Source: Pseudidiomarina halophila
GTDB taxonomy: Bacteria > Pseudomonadota > Gammaproteobacteria > Enterobacterales > Alteromonadaceae
DNA length: 64,000 nt
Direction: 5' to 3'
NCBI RefSeq assembly: GCF_003987215.1
Contig: NZ_PIPW01000002.1
Location: 186,001 to 250,000 of the forward strand
Shown: piece by piece, positions 18,213 through 27,888 of the stretch
How the letters are laid out: the number at the start of each line of letters is the position of its first letter
How positions within the stretch are numbered: the stretch's first letter is position 1
Notes under the pieces: generated by a model
What the model was told of the DNA's origin: nothing
What the model saw: only the letters and a program-made list of their open reading frames with translations
Database searches by the model: none
Position numbers and translations under genes: made by a program

Positions 18213-18238
18213 AAAAAAGCCAGCACTGCGGCTGGCTT
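18213..18238 (-). terminator. Rho-independent terminator of the CBS-protein gene
   Basis: On the minus strand the stem AAGCCAGC/GCTGGCTT (8 bp, 6-base loop) is followed directly by a run of six T. It lies 35 bases after the CBS gene stop and before the LigD operon start, so it separates the two units. Confidence 0.8.
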
Positions 18239-18272
18239 AACGGATCATGACTCAGTGTGTACTCCTGCACGC

Positions 18273-18695
18273 TTAATTATAGGTGCGGGAAGCTTTTACG
18301 ATTTTCAGAGCTAACTGCGGATCTTCGCAGTGATTAGCGATATCGCCGAGCGTCACTACTCCGACTAAATCTTTGTTTTCGCGGTTATTAAGTACTAATA
18401 AGCGCTGAACTTTCTGTTCTACCATATTTTGCACAACATCTTCGACGTCGTCGTCCTGATAGGTGTACAGGACTCGTTCAGTGGCAATGCTGCTGGCTTT
18501 ATCATCCAGACTCTTACCTTCTGCTACCGCCCGAACAGTAACATCGCGGTCGGTAATCACACCGGTGACTTTGGTGGCATCGGTGAGCGGCTCAAAGCCA
18601 CTTTTGTTGTTGCGCATGGTGAGCGCTGCTTCGCGAATACTTACGTTGTCTTTCAGGTATTGCGGTTGTGTCGTCATTACGTTTTTAACTTGCAT
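18273..18695 (-). CDS. Tandem CBS-domain protein
   Basis: A 140-residue protein made of two CBS motifs (residues 1-60: MTTQPQYLKDNVSIREAA, then VTGVITDRDVTVRAVAEG; residues 75-135: VEDVVQNMVEQKVQRLLVL, LVGVVTLGDIANH). CBS pairs bind adenine nucleotides or SAM and act as energy or stress sensors. AAAGGAGG before ATG 18695 is near-perfect; the longer frame at 18713 includes the ribosome site. A single-gene unit with its own terminator. Similar stand-alone CBS proteins are stress-induced in other gammaproteobacteria. Confidence 0.88.
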   Translation of the reverse strand: MQVKNVMTTQPQYLKDNVSIREAALTMRNNKSGFEPLTDATKVTGVITDRDVTVRAVAEGKSLDDKASSIATERVLYTYQDDDVEDVVQNMVEQKVQRLLVLNNRENKDLVGVVTLGDIANHCEDPQLALKIVKASRTYN

Positions 18696-18811
18696 GATTT
18701 TGCCTCCTTTCAACGTTTTATCTGGTAAAACTAAGGCTGCATATGCAGTTTTCCTGTGCAGCTATACTTCTTTACTACACCTATTAAGCCTAGTAACGGA
18801 AAGACGATTTT

Positions 18812-19147
18812 TCAACCTGACTTATGTTGTCGCCAGATGCGAAAGCGCGTCACCACATACCAGATGAAGCCAATCACAAACATCAAGAGCGCGATAATAT
18901 TGAGTTGGCCACGTTGTTGATACTCATCAGCGGTCAGGTAAAACCAGAGTATACCAACGATAAACAGAACGACGGACACCACCCCTTGAATCTGCAGACT
19001 TTTGGAAGTGTTCTCAGTGGTGATCTGTTCCTTCTTCGGATGTTTTTGTTGCTCGGGCTTGTCAGGTTTCACGAAACCACAGGCAGGACAGCTGTATTTG
19101 TTATCCAGCACCTGATCTTCACACTTTGGACATTTTTCAATCGCCAT
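18812..19147 (-). CDS. Zinc-ribbon protein with two membrane helices
   Basis: A 111-residue protein. The N-terminus has a zinc ribbon with two CxxC knuckles (KCPKCEDQ and SCPACGF), a Lys-rich linker, and two hydrophobic helices (about residues 55-75 and 85-103). Function unknown; the ribbon would face the cytoplasm. The start at 19147 is used because the longer frame would overlap the divergent gene at 19227 and lacks features. Confidence 0.78.
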   Translation of the reverse strand: MAIEKCPKCEDQVLDNKYSCPACGFVKPDKPEQQKHPKKEQITTENTSKSLQIQGVVSVVLFIVGILWFYLTADEYQQRGQLNIIALLMFVIGFIWYVVTRFRIWRQHKSG

Positions 19148-19226
19148 TGCTACACCTGTTTGCTGTTTGGTTGAATGTCTATTATTAAGTGTAGAAGAAA
19201 GATGAACTTTTTCATAAGGAAGCGGC

Positions 19227-19847
19227 ATGATTGGTAACAAAACCCGAGCTGATAACGATGAGCAACACCAGCGGATCCCACTCTGGCTAAAAGTGGCCTA
19301 CACCCTGATGGTCGCCGTTATCATTCCGGTCTATTGGCATACCCTGGGCCCGACGAATTTCCTCTGGTTCTCAGATATTGCTTTAATTCTCATGGTGCCG
19401 GCGCTGTGGTGGGAGAATCGTTTGTTGGCCAGTACCATGGCCGTAGCAGTGCTGCTGCTGGAGTTATCCTGGATCGCCGATTTCCTCTCTGGCGCTCAGC
19501 TGACTCAGGTTGCGCTGTACATGTTTACTGATGAGAACCACTGGTTTGTCAGAATGCTCTCAGGTATTTTCCATCTGGCATTACCGCCGGTAATTCTCCT
19601 GATGCTTATAAAATACGGCTACGATAAGCGCGCTTATCCGTTGCAGATTCTTATCGCGTTAATCATCGTTCCGCTGACCTATTTGATCACCGAGCCGGAA
19701 AAGAATATCAACTGGGTTTATGGACTAGCCGAACAGCGCACAGACTTGCCGCCACTGGTTTATCTTAGCTTGTTACTGGCAGGGTTTATCCTCCTTATTT
19801 ACACTCCTTCGCACTTTTTCTTTAAACGATTTTTTCCGCCACGTTAG
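19227..19847 (+). CDS. Hypothetical multi-pass membrane protein
   Basis: A 206-residue protein with a polar N-terminus of 17 residues and about six hydrophobic segments. I recognise no named family. A notable feature is the conserved-looking polar segment LITEPEKNINWVYGLAEQR between the last helices, which would sit at a membrane face. AAGGAAG precedes ATG 19227. Divergent from the zinc-ribbon gene with about 80 bases of shared promoter region. Confidence 0.75.
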   Translation: MIGNKTRADNDEQHQRIPLWLKVAYTLMVAVIIPVYWHTLGPTNFLWFSDIALILMVPALWWENRLLASTMAVAVLLLELSWIADFLSGAQLTQVALYMFTDENHWFVRMLSGIFHLALPPVILLMLIKYGYDKRAYPLQILIALIIVPLTYLITEPEKNINWVYGLAEQRTDLPPLVYLSLLLAGFILLIYTPSHFFFKRFFPPR

Positions 19848-19997
19848 TGCGAAAGCAGCATTATCTGAAAGTCTTTTGTAGCAGTGGATAAGAGGTAGCA
19901 GGCGAGCTGATTTAAGTTTCGAGCGGATTTTTGCTACACTTTAAGCGTGACACGAAAATGAAAACGCACTGACATTTTTAATGATTAAGGAGGCTTT

Positions 19998-20195
19998 ATG
20001 ACTGGGCCAATGAATCCGAAAGTTAAAAAACATGAGCAAGATCTTACTGAAGAGGAAAAGCGCAAGCTGCAATCTCAGCAAGATAAAGAAAATCAGAGTC
20101 GTGAAGATCATAGCCGTGCGAATTCAAACCATGGCAATCATTCGCAAAAAGACAAGCAGATTGCGCCCGAGCAACGGGGGCAGGACGATCGCTGA
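19998..20195 (+). CDS. Small hydrophilic protein
   Basis: A 65-residue protein almost free of hydrophobic residues, rich in Lys, Glu, Gln, Asn and His, and predicted disordered; it resembles small stress-induced hydrophilic proteins in composition, but no family is recognised. Support for being real: AAGGAGG at ideal spacing, a preceding 150-base leader, and a strong terminator 65 bases after the stop. Abundant expression is likely. Confidence 0.72.
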   Translation: MTGPMNPKVKKHEQDLTEEEKRKLQSQQDKENQSREDHSRANSNHGNHSQKDKQIAPEQRGQDDR

Positions 20196-20260
20196 TTGTT
20201 GAAAAGATATATCGATAGTAGTTAGTGACAACAAGCAGAAACAGAGATCACCCTGATCTA

Positions 20261-20307
20261 ATGACCCTCAATAACTGGCTTGACCATTTATTGGGGGTCA
20301 TTTTTTT
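20261..20307 (+). terminator. Rho-independent terminator
   Basis: Stem of 14 pairs (20261-20274 with 20288-20301, one G-T pair) closed by a 13-base loop and followed by a T-rich run (20301-20307). Ends the small hydrophilic gene and isolates it from rluF. Confidence 0.85.
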
Positions 20308-20401
20308 ATTTATTAATGGTATAAATCCCATTAGATTTGCCAGTCCAGATAAACGATCAGGTGTTGGTTCTGGATGAAGGTCAGACTCCTCAAGAGGTTC
20401 T

Positions 20402-21265
20402 ATGCAAGAACGTGAAACGGTTCGGTTAAATAAGTTTATTAGTGAAAGTGGTATCTGTTCACGGCGTGAGGCCGACAAATTTATTGAGCAGGGCCAGGTC
20501 ACGCTCAATGGCCGCAAGGCTGTGGTGGGTGACAAAGTAGCCGACGGTGACGAAGTGAAGGTGAATGGCCGACCGATTCGTGCTGAAGATAAGCAACCTT
20601 TTGTGTTTATCGCGCTTAACAAACCGGTGGGCGTGGTATCGACTACTGATTCCGCCGAACGCAACAATATCACCAACTTTGTCGGTCACAAGAGCCGTAT
20701 TTTCCCTATCGGACGCCTTGATAAAGACTCGCAAGGGTTAATTTTTCTGACCAGTGACGGCGATTTGGTGAATAAAATTCTGCGCGCTGGTAACAAACAC
20801 GAAAAAGAGTACGTGGTAACAGTGCAAAAACCGATCACCGCTGATTTCATTGCCGGAATGGCAGGTGGAGTCCCAATTCTCGGTACGCGCACGAAAAAAT
20901 GTAAAGTGGTACAGGTCTCCAATTTTGTTTTTCGACTGACGTTAATCGAAGGCATGAATCGCCAGATTCGTCGCATGTGTGAGTACTTTGGCTATGAAGT
21001 ACGTAAGCTCGAGCGTACCCGCATCATGAATATCCGGTTAGGCAAATTACAGGTCGGGCAATGGCGGAATTTGACCGAATCTGAACTGACAGAATTGATG
21101 AAATCTATCGAGAATTCCAGCGGACTGGCGCCGGAGGGCCATCGCAGCCGCCGCCCGAAACCACAAGCGAAACCGCAATCGCAAGGCAAACCCCAGGGGA
21201 ATTCCAGGCATCGCGCCAAGCCGAAAATTTCAGGGCAGCGCCCGCAACGGCGGAACAAAAGCTAA
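20402..21265 (+). CDS. rluF: 23S rRNA pseudouridine synthase RluF
   Basis: A 287-residue protein: S4 RNA-binding domain ([20 protein letters not shown]), then the RsuA/RluB/E/F catalytic domain with Asp in [19 protein letters not shown], and [16 protein letters not shown]. The fit to RluF is good across the whole length. RluF makes pseudouridine at 23S 2604 and, in E. coli, tRNA-Tyr position 35. A basic Pro/Gln-rich tail of about 45 residues ([14 protein letters not shown]) extends past the domain. GAGG precedes the ATG. Confidence 0.92.
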   Translation: MQERETVRLNKFISESGICSRREADKFIEQGQVTLNGRKAVVGDKVADGDEVKVNGRPIRAEDKQPFVFIALNKPVGVVSTTDSAERNNITNFVGHKSRIFPIGRLDKDSQGLIFLTSDGDLVNKILRAGNKHEKEYVVTVQKPITADFIAGMAGGVPILGTRTKKCKVVQVSNFVFRLTLIEGMNRQIRRMCEYFGYEVRKLERTRIMNIRLGKLQVGQWRNLTESELTELMKSIENSSGLAPEGHRSRRPKPQAKPQSQGKPQGNSRHRAKPKISGQRPQRRNKS

Positions 21266-21363
21266 AATAGCTGGTGAGCCCGCGAAATTAGTGCAAACTT
21301 CCTTTGTAATTTGGTGCTAAAACACGTAGATTACGCGCCTATTTTTTGTTCGGGTGTTCAAAC

Positions 21364-22956
21364 GTGATTTCTGCTGCAAATATCACCATGCAATTTGGTG
21401 CAAAACCTCTTTTTGAAAATATCTCTGTTAAATTCGGCGACGGCAATCGGTATGGCTTGATTGGCGCCAATGGCTGCGGCAAATCCACTTTTATGCGCAT
21501 CCTGAGCGGTGAGCTGGAGCCATCGGCGGGGAATGTTTCCATTGAGCCGAACATGCGCGTCGGTAAGTTGCGTCAGGATCAGTTTGCCTACGAGCAGTAC
21601 TCGGTGGTTGACACTGTGATCATGGGTCATGAAGAGCTGTGGCGGGTCAAAGCTGAGCGTGATCGCATCTACAACATGGCCGAAATGAGCGAAGAAGACG
21701 GCATGCGCGTTGCCGATTTGGAAGTAGAGTTTGCGGAGCTGGATGGCTACACCGCAGAATCACGGGCCGGTGAATTGCTGCAGGGCGTGGGCATCCCGAT
21801 CGAAACCCATTACGGCCTGATGAGTGATATCGCGCCAGGCCTGAAACTACGTGTGTTGTTAGCACAGGCACTGTTTTCTGAGCCGGATATCATGTTGCTA
21901 GATGAGCCGACCAACAACCTGGATATCAATACTATTCGCTGGTTAGAGACGGTGCTTAATGAGCGCCAGGCGACCATGATTATTATTTCGCACGATCGGC
22001 ACTTCCTGAATAGCGTGTGTACGCATATGGCCGATATTGATTACGGCGAACTGCGTGTGTACCCCGGTAATTACGACCAGTATATGTTTGCGGCAACGCA
22101 GGCACGCGAGCAGCTGCTCAATGAGAACACCAAGAAGAAAGAGAAAATCGCTGAGCTGCAACAATTTGTCAGCCGCTTCTCTGCCAATGCTTCGAAAGCA
22201 AAACAGGCAACGTCGCGTGCTAAACAAATCGAAAAAATTCAGTTGGCTGAGGTTAAAGCTTCAAGTCGCGTAAGCCCCTTTATTCGCTTTGAACAAGAGA
22301 AAAAGCTGTATCGTCTGGCGCTAGAAATGCAGGGTGTGACCAAGTCTTTCGATGACGTGCAGGTGTTAAAAGACCTCAGCGCCATGATTGAAGTCGGCGA
22401 AAAAGTCGCGATTTTGGGTGCGAACGGTATCGGTAAAACGACTCTTTTGAAGTCTTTAGTCGGCCAGCACAAACTAGATGACGGTCTGATCAAATGGTCA
22501 GAGAACGTTACTATCGGCTATTACGCGCAGGATCATGCCGATTGGTTTAAAGACAAAATCAGCGTGTTTGACTGGATGAGCCAGTGGAAACAGCCCCATC
22601 ACGATGAGCAAGCAATCCGTGGTGTGCTTGGGCGCATGCTGTTCTCGCAGGACGACATCAAAAAGCCGGTCACCATTTTGTCAGGTGGCGAAAAAGGACG
22701 CATGATTTTTGGCAAACTGATCATGCAGCGACCAAACGTACTGATCATGGACGAGCCGACCAACCACCTGGACATGGAATCCATTGAAGCGTTAAACCTG
22801 GCGCTTGAGCATTACGACGGTACCTTGTTGTTTGTCAGCCATGACCGTGAGTTCGTATCGTCGCTGGCGTCGCGCATCATCGAGTTAACTGACCAGGGGA
22901 TGCGTGATTTCTCCGGCACCTACGATGATTACTTGCGGCAGCAGGCACAGCTCTGA
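21364..22956 (+). CDS. ybiT: ABC-F ATPase YbiT
   Basis: A 530-residue protein, the same length as E. coli YbiT and nearly collinear with it as I recall that sequence. Two ATPase domains: Walker [10 protein letters not shown] and GANGIGKTT, Walker [12 protein letters not shown] and [11 protein letters not shown], signature LSGGEKGRM in domain 2; the linker between is helical and Lys-rich. ABC-F proteins bind the ribosomal E site and relieve stalling; no membrane part. Start is GTG 21364, because the E. coli protein begins at the matching residue; the TTG at 21346 adds six residues with no support. Confidence 0.94.
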   Translation: MISAANITMQFGAKPLFENISVKFGDGNRYGLIGANGCGKSTFMRILSGELEPSAGNVSIEPNMRVGKLRQDQFAYEQYSVVDTVIMGHEELWRVKAERDRIYNMAEMSEEDGMRVADLEVEFAELDGYTAESRAGELLQGVGIPIETHYGLMSDIAPGLKLRVLLAQALFSEPDIMLLDEPTNNLDINTIRWLETVLNERQATMIIISHDRHFLNSVCTHMADIDYGELRVYPGNYDQYMFAATQAREQLLNENTKKKEKIAELQQFVSRFSANASKAKQATSRAKQIEKIQLAEVKASSRVSPFIRFEQEKKLYRLALEMQGVTKSFDDVQVLKDLSAMIEVGEKVAILGANGIGKTTLLKSLVGQHKLDDGLIKWSENVTIGYYAQDHADWFKDKISVFDWMSQWKQPHHDEQAIRGVLGRMLFSQDDIKKPVTILSGGEKGRMIFGKLIMQRPNVLIMDEPTNHLDMESIEALNLALEHYDGTLLFVSHDREFVSSLASRIIELTDQGMRDFSGTYDDYLRQQAQL

Positions 22957-23062
22957 CGATTTTTTAGCTGCAATAACGCGGTCGACGGTTTTACTCTGCT
23001 AACGTCTATACTAGTCTTTAGGGGAATTAACTCAGCTAGTCAATACGTTGCAAGGGATGACA

Positions 23063-24613
23063 ATGGCGAAAAGACTACGCGTTGCGATACTGCTGATAGT
23101 GGCGTTTGCATTGACCGCGTGTCAGTTGCCACCACGCACAGCCATTGAAGAAAGCTACGCTTTGTCTGCTTCGGTAACCGAGCGGACGACTTTGGGGGCG
23201 GCAGTTTCAGAACAGGCGGAACGCCACCCCGACAGGTCAGGGATCCATATTCTCGCTGATTCCCAAGATGCTTTCGCCGCGCGAATTCAGCTCGTGCGTG
23301 GAGCCGAGCGAAGTATCGATTTGCAGTACTACATCTGGCGCCTGGATAGTACCGGTAGTATGCTTACACAGGAGCTGGTTAAAGCCGCGCAGCGCGGCGT
23401 TCGCGTTCGCTTACTCTTAGATGATTTTGAAACCACCGGACTTGATGCGCAGCTTAATCGCCTTCATCAGCACCCCAATATTGAAGTTCGCCTATTTAAT
23501 CCATTTGTGATGAGATCACAGAAGTGGCTTGGCTTCATTACCGATCTCGACCGTGCCAACCGGCGTATGCACAATAAAACATTCACCGTGGATAACAGCG
23601 TTACCATCATCGGTGGGCGAAATATTGCTGATCCTTACTTTGGTGCGACCGACGATTTTCTCTTTTCAGATTTGGATGTACTGGCAATTGGACCTGTGGT
23701 CAATGCTGTGGTGACGGATTTTGATGACTACTGGAACAGCAAGTCAGCTTACCCTATCGATTTAATTCATCCGGCTGATCAGCCACCAACTGACTCGGCG
23801 CCGATCGAAAAAATCGTTCAGCAGCATACATCCGGTGATGATGCAGTGAACCATCAGACTGTAGTAGATGAATCGCAGTTTTTTACCAGGTTAGTTGCCG
23901 GTGGACTGGAGCTCACCTGGGCACCCACCACAATGCTGAGCGACGACCCGAGTAAAGGGCTAGGGCGAGCAGCAGAGGACGAGCAATTGTATCCCCGGTT
24001 GGAAGATATCATTCTGCAGTCAGAGCAACGGTTGTATCTGGTGACGCCGTATCTGATTCCGACGGCTTCCGGGGTAGAGGTGTTAAAGGAGCTTGCTGCC
24101 AAAGGTGTTGATATCAACATCCTGACCAATTCGCTGGCGGCAACAGACCTGGCCATCGTTTACGCCGGGTACATAAAGTGGCGTCGCGAGCTGCTGGAGG
24201 CAGGTATAAAGCTTTATGAATTAAAACTCAGCGATGAGCAGCTGGCATCGGACGAAGATGCTGCGGGCAGCTTCAGTCTGTCAGCGGGCAGTTTGCATGC
24301 AAAAGCGGCTGCTATTGACGGTAAACTGCTGTTTATCGGCTCGTTTAATTTCGATCCGCGCTCAGCTAATTTGAATACTGAGCTGGGCTTCATTATTGCC
24401 AGCCCTGAACTCACTCAAGCCCTGGAGCAGGCGTTCGAAAATGGCGTTCCTGAAGGGGCTTATAGGGTAATGTTGGATGCAGAGGGGAAATTGACTTGGG
24501 TTGAACAGACCAGAGCGAATCCGGTTCACTATTCCACTGATCCTGAAACAAGTTGGTGGCAACGCACCTATGTCTGGTTCATGTCGCTGCTGCCGATAGA
24601 CTACTTTTTATGA
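23063..24613 (+). CDS. Phospholipase D-family lipoprotein (cardiolipin synthase C-like)
   Basis: A 516-residue protein with a lipoprotein signal (LTAC), then two PLD halves: HKD motif 1 MHNKTFTVDNSVTIIGGRN and motif 2 LHAKAAAIDGKLLFIGSFN, plus IDLQYYIWRLDSTG. ClsC-type enzymes make cardiolipin from phosphatidylglycerol and phosphatidylethanolamine. The predicted lipid anchor would place it in the periplasm or outer membrane, which differs from E. coli ClsC. Starts at 23048 (TTG) and 23057 are possible; 23063 has AAGGG at best distance. Confidence 0.87.
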   Translation: MAKRLRVAILLIVAFALTACQLPPRTAIEESYALSASVTERTTLGAAVSEQAERHPDRSGIHILADSQDAFAARIQLVRGAERSIDLQYYIWRLDSTGSMLTQELVKAAQRGVRVRLLLDDFETTGLDAQLNRLHQHPNIEVRLFNPFVMRSQKWLGFITDLDRANRRMHNKTFTVDNSVTIIGGRNIADPYFGATDDFLFSDLDVLAIGPVVNAVVTDFDDYWNSKSAYPIDLIHPADQPPTDSAPIEKIVQQHTSGDDAVNHQTVVDESQFFTRLVAGGLELTWAPTTMLSDDPSKGLGRAAEDEQLYPRLEDIILQSEQRLYLVTPYLIPTASGVEVLKELAAKGVDINILTNSLAATDLAIVYAGYIKWRRELLEAGIKLYELKLSDEQLASDEDAAGSFSLSAGSLHAKAAAIDGKLLFIGSFNFDPRSANLNTELGFIIASPELTQALEQAFENGVPEGAYRVMLDAEGKLTWVEQTRANPVHYSTDPETSWWQRTYVWFMSLLPIDYFL

Positions 24614-24653
24614 GCGTTTGATCCGGTTGCCGCCTGGCGGAGGAAGAAGCGTA

Positions 24654-24971
24654 ATGAAGTATATTTTTGAAGTACACATTAAAGGCGATCACTGCGCAGA
24701 AGACTATGCACGTGCCTGGGTACGCGCCAGCGAAATTATTCAGCGCGCGCCAGGGGCGCGGGGCACTGAATTACATCGTAAACTCGACGATCCGAAGGTG
24801 CTTATTGCGATTGCCAGCTGGGATAGCAAGGCGGCCCGCGATGCGATGGAGTCTAAAGACAACCCGGAAGTAGCCGAAATCATCCGCAGCGCGGCGGATT
24901 TCTGTGAGATCCGTCCCGTCGGTGAGTTCGCTGATCCCGACTGGGTGGTGAAGCCACCTGAAACTGATTAA
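24654..24971 (+). CDS. Antibiotic biosynthesis monooxygenase (ABM)-fold protein
   Basis: A 105-residue ferredoxin-like alpha-beta protein. Reading MKYIFEVHIKG, then GTELHRKLDDPKVLIAIASW and DNPEVAEIIRSAADF shows the dimeric ABM/YdhR style. Such proteins are small oxygenases or ligand-binding proteins; the substrate is unknown. GGAGG precedes ATG 24654; the ATG-like start 36 bases earlier overlaps it. Immediately after the phospholipase D gene (40 bases), possibly co-transcribed. Confidence 0.72.
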   Translation: MKYIFEVHIKGDHCAEDYARAWVRASEIIQRAPGARGTELHRKLDDPKVLIAIASWDSKAARDAMESKDNPEVAEIIRSAADFCEIRPVGEFADPDWVVKPPETD

Positions 24972-25033
24972 CTAAAGGCAAACGTATGAACACAGGCGCT
25001 ATTATCAGCGCCAGGTTCGAACCCTCACAGCAG

Positions 25034-26371
25034 TTACTCCTGCTCAGCGGTCTCCTCTTCCTTGCGTTTTTGCCGCAAAAACACGACTTCTCCGGCTGAG
25101 ATAAATACTATCCCGATAATCGAAGCCCAAATAACAAGCGGGTCACTGTTCCACTTGATCCACAGGAAAGCTGCTAAAACGATGACGTCTAAAGTTATTG
25201 CACTGAGTAGTATAGCGACATTGGCGTTTACCTCTTTTCTCAGATGTCTTAACACCCCCCAGTGAATGGCAATATCCATAATGATATAGAAAATCGCACC
25301 AAGCGAGGCGATTCGGCTCAAGTCGAAGAATGCCGCCAGTGCCATCGCCATCACTATCGTGTAAACCAGGGTATGTTTTTGAATTGAGCCGGGCATGCCA
25401 AAGTGACTGTGGGGCACCAATTTCATGTTAGTAAGCATTGCCAGCATTCGGGACACAGCGAAAGCGCTGGCGATGACCCCTGAGACAGTGGCGACAATAG
25501 CGAAGCCTACGGTAATCCATAAGCCAACTTTCCCATAAACCGGACGCGCAGCTTCAGCTAACGCATAGTCTTTAGCTTTGACGATCTCATCTATGGAAAG
25601 GCTCGATCCCACCGCCAAAGTCACAAGCAGATAGATGATGCCACAGAGTATTAGCGAGAGAATGATGGCGCGCCCGACGTTTCTTTTCGGGTCAACGATT
25701 TCATCGCCGCTATTGGTAATCGTGGTAAACCCTTTGTAGGCCAGAATACTCAGAGCAATACCCGCCAGGATGCCGCCTGTTGAAGCTTCCTCTGGCACCA
25801 CCGATATTGACTTAAAGTCTATTCCCGCAGCCCATAATCCGCCACCGGCGAGAATAACTAAGCCGGCCGCTTTCACGAAAGCCATGAAGAAGGAAAAGGT
25901 TTGGATAAACTCGTTGCTCAAAATATTTACGAGAAAAGCAAAGGCCAGCAGACCTACAGCTAATGTTGGAATCAGCCACTGGGCTTCGAACGGGATCAAT
26001 TGGCTGGTATAGGAGGCAAAGGTGCGAGCTACCAGACTTTCATTGATCACCATCGAGAAATACATGAGCAGGGCAAATATTGCCGTGATACTGCCCTTAC
26101 CGTAAGCTTTGCTGAGAAACATGGCGATGCCACCAGCTGAGGGGTAAGCTTGCGCTAGCTTTACGTAAGAATAAGCACTGAACCCAGCGATAATACCGCC
26201 GCAAACAAAGGCTAGTACAAACCATTCGCGCGCCAATTGAGCAACCTGTCCGGTCAGAGCGAAGATCCCCGCGCCTATCATCACGCCGGTGCCCAACGAC
26301 ACTGCACCCCATAGACTTAGACTATTCTTACGATAACTCTGGTTGCGGTTGTCATGACTATGCTCTTCCAT
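25034..26371 (-). CDS. APC-superfamily amino acid permease
   Basis: A 445-residue protein with about twelve helices. The family motif LGTGVMIGAGIFALTGQVA in helix 1 and AYPSAGGIAMFLSKAYG in helix 3 give the fold. The TITNSGDEIVDPKRN loop is typical. Substrate not predictable. GGAG precedes ATG 26371 with six bases between; the ATG at 26383 lacks a ribosome site. The C-terminus ends in an acidic Lys/Glu cluster. Confidence 0.88.
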   Translation of the reverse strand: MEEHSHDNRNQSYRKNSLSLWGAVSLGTGVMIGAGIFALTGQVAQLAREWFVLAFVCGGIIAGFSAYSYVKLAQAYPSAGGIAMFLSKAYGKGSITAIFALLMYFSMVINESLVARTFASYTSQLIPFEAQWLIPTLAVGLLAFAFLVNILSNEFIQTFSFFMAFVKAAGLVILAGGGLWAAGIDFKSISVVPEEASTGGILAGIALSILAYKGFTTITNSGDEIVDPKRNVGRAIILSLILCGIIYLLVTLAVGSSLSIDEIVKAKDYALAEAARPVYGKVGLWITVGFAIVATVSGVIASAFAVSRMLAMLTNMKLVPHSHFGMPGSIQKHTLVYTIVMAMALAAFFDLSRIASLGAIFYIIMDIAIHWGVLRHLRKEVNANVAILLSAITLDVIVLAAFLWIKWNSDPLVIWASIIGIVFISAGEVVFLRQKRKEEETAEQE

Positions 26372-26495
26372 TAATGACTCCATTTTGATTAGGCAAACTT
26401 GACGTGATTAGGTAGAGAGACCATTTGGTTTTTTGTAATTTGCTAAATTAGAGTCTAACCTAGCCTAGGTACTTGTCAAAAAAGGAGATATTGTG

Positions 26496-26705
26496 ATGGG
26501 TCATGAAATGTTCACAGGTACGGGTTTCCTCTGGATGCTTTTGATAGGCGTTATTTTGGTGGCGCCCACCTGGCGGCTATGTCAGCGCATTGGGTATCCA
26601 GGGCCTTTAGGCTTGCTGATTTTGGTACCTTTTGCCAACATTGGCTTATTGTATTTCATCGCATTTGCGCCATGGAAAACTAAGTCTAAATCTTCAGGCA
26701 CTTAA
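26496..26705 (+). CDS. Small two-helix membrane protein
   Basis: A 69-residue protein with two hydrophobic helices (about residues 9-26 and 37-58) joined by a short basic loop with GYPGPLG. No enzyme motif. AAAGGAG lies at correct distance from ATG 26496 (GTG 26493 is an alternative). Divergent from the permease gene. It resembles small membrane proteins with a PGP loop found in many gammaproteobacteria, but I cannot name a function. Confidence 0.68.
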   Translation: MGHEMFTGTGFLWMLLIGVILVAPTWRLCQRIGYPGPLGLLILVPFANIGLLYFIAFAPWKTKSKSSGT

Positions 26706-26743
26706 AGGTGCACGAATAAACTATCAGCAGCAAAGGCAAACTT

Positions 26744-27829
26744 ATGAACAAACGCGCCATTATCGGCAGTGTAGTTTTTTTATCTTTCGGATTGTTTAAC
26801 CAGGCGCAGGCCAGCGGCGAGACCACTCACCGGTTAACTCTGGAAGAGGCGGATAAATTGGTGACGCTGCCGTTACATTGCGTCGAGACACCTTACCCCT
26901 ATAAAACCGGCATCACTCTGGGAAGTGCTGAAGATGTGCAGGAGCCCAGAGTGCATCATCCGGTCTTCTATGGCTGTTTCGACTGGCACAGTGCCGTACA
27001 CGGCTACTGGTCATTGGTAACGCTGTTACGGCAGTTTCCTGATATGGAACATGCAGAAACAGCGAGAGCGATTCTGAAGCGTAATTTAACCGCTGAAAAT
27101 GGCGCGCGCGAAGCGGAGTTTTTTAGTAAAGAGATCAATAAGTCGTTTGAGCGAACCTACGGGTGGGCATGGTTGCTGAAGTTGTCAGATGAACTGCACG
27201 CCTGGGACGACCCGCTTGGTCAGGAACTTGCTGCGAATTTGCAGCCACTGGCGGACGTCATCATCGCGCGCTATGAAAGCTTTCTCCCCCAACTGCTTTA
27301 TCCAGTGCGTGTCGGCGAGCATACCAATACCGCCTTTGGGTTAAGCTTTGCATACGATTACGCGGTAAATCACGAGCTAACCGAGTTAAAGCAGTTGATA
27401 GAGCAGCGCGCGAAAGATTATTTTCTTGCCGATAAGAATTGTCCGATTAGCTGGGAGCCAAGCGGCTACGATTTTATTTCGCCCTGCTTAGAAGAAATAG
27501 GTTTAATGCAACGGGTGTTGCCCAAGGACGAATTTTTACCCTGGTTAGCTGACTTCATGCCGCAACTGGCGGACAAAGATTACAGTCTGGAAGTAGGGCA
27601 GGTAAGCGACCGCACCGACGGCAAACTCGTTCACCTTGATGGGTTAAACTTCAGTCGCGCCTGGAACCTTTATGCGTTAGCGAATGAGTACCCGCAGTAC
27701 GCGCACTTGCGCAAAGTTGCGGACAAGCACATGGCGCACTCGTACCCCAACCTGGTGGGTGACAGTTACGAAGGCGGTCACTGGCTCGGTAGTTTTGCCA
27801 TTCAGGCACTGAACCAGGCAAAGCACTAA
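26744..27829 (+). CDS. DUF2891 family exported protein
   Basis: A 361-residue protein with a signal peptide (NKRAIIGSVVFLSFGLF, cleavage near QASG) and the DUF2891 body: PVFYGCFDWHSAVHGYWSL, GWAWLLKLSDELHAW, EHTNTAFGLSFAYDYA, SWEPSGYDFISPCLEE and LDGLNFSRAWNLYALA. The family has an alpha/alpha-toroid look and conserved His, Trp, Glu; activity is not known, although the fold suggests a carbohydrate or epimerase-like enzyme (inference). Periplasmic. Start ATG 26744. Confidence 0.87.
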   Translation: MNKRAIIGSVVFLSFGLFNQAQASGETTHRLTLEEADKLVTLPLHCVETPYPYKTGITLGSAEDVQEPRVHHPVFYGCFDWHSAVHGYWSLVTLLRQFPDMEHAETARAILKRNLTAENGAREAEFFSKEINKSFERTYGWAWLLKLSDELHAWDDPLGQELAANLQPLADVIIARYESFLPQLLYPVRVGEHTNTAFGLSFAYDYAVNHELTELKQLIEQRAKDYFLADKNCPISWEPSGYDFISPCLEEIGLMQRVLPKDEFLPWLADFMPQLADKDYSLEVGQVSDRTDGKLVHLDGLNFSRAWNLYALANEYPQYAHLRKVADKHMAHSYPNLVGDSYEGGHWLGSFAIQALNQAKH

Positions 27830-27841
27830 CCTCCACAGAAT

Positions 27842-27881
27842 ATGATGGTTAATGACGGCAATTGCCGGCACTAACCATCAT
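27842..27881. terminator. Hairpin between convergent genes
   Basis: A near-palindrome of 40 bases (ATGATGGTTA... with TAACCATCAT, inner GCCGGC-type stem) sits between the stops of the DUF2891 and SDR genes. It lacks a strong T run on either side, so it may end transcription weakly or protect the 3' ends. Confidence 0.5.
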
Positions 27882-27888
27882 CTAAACT

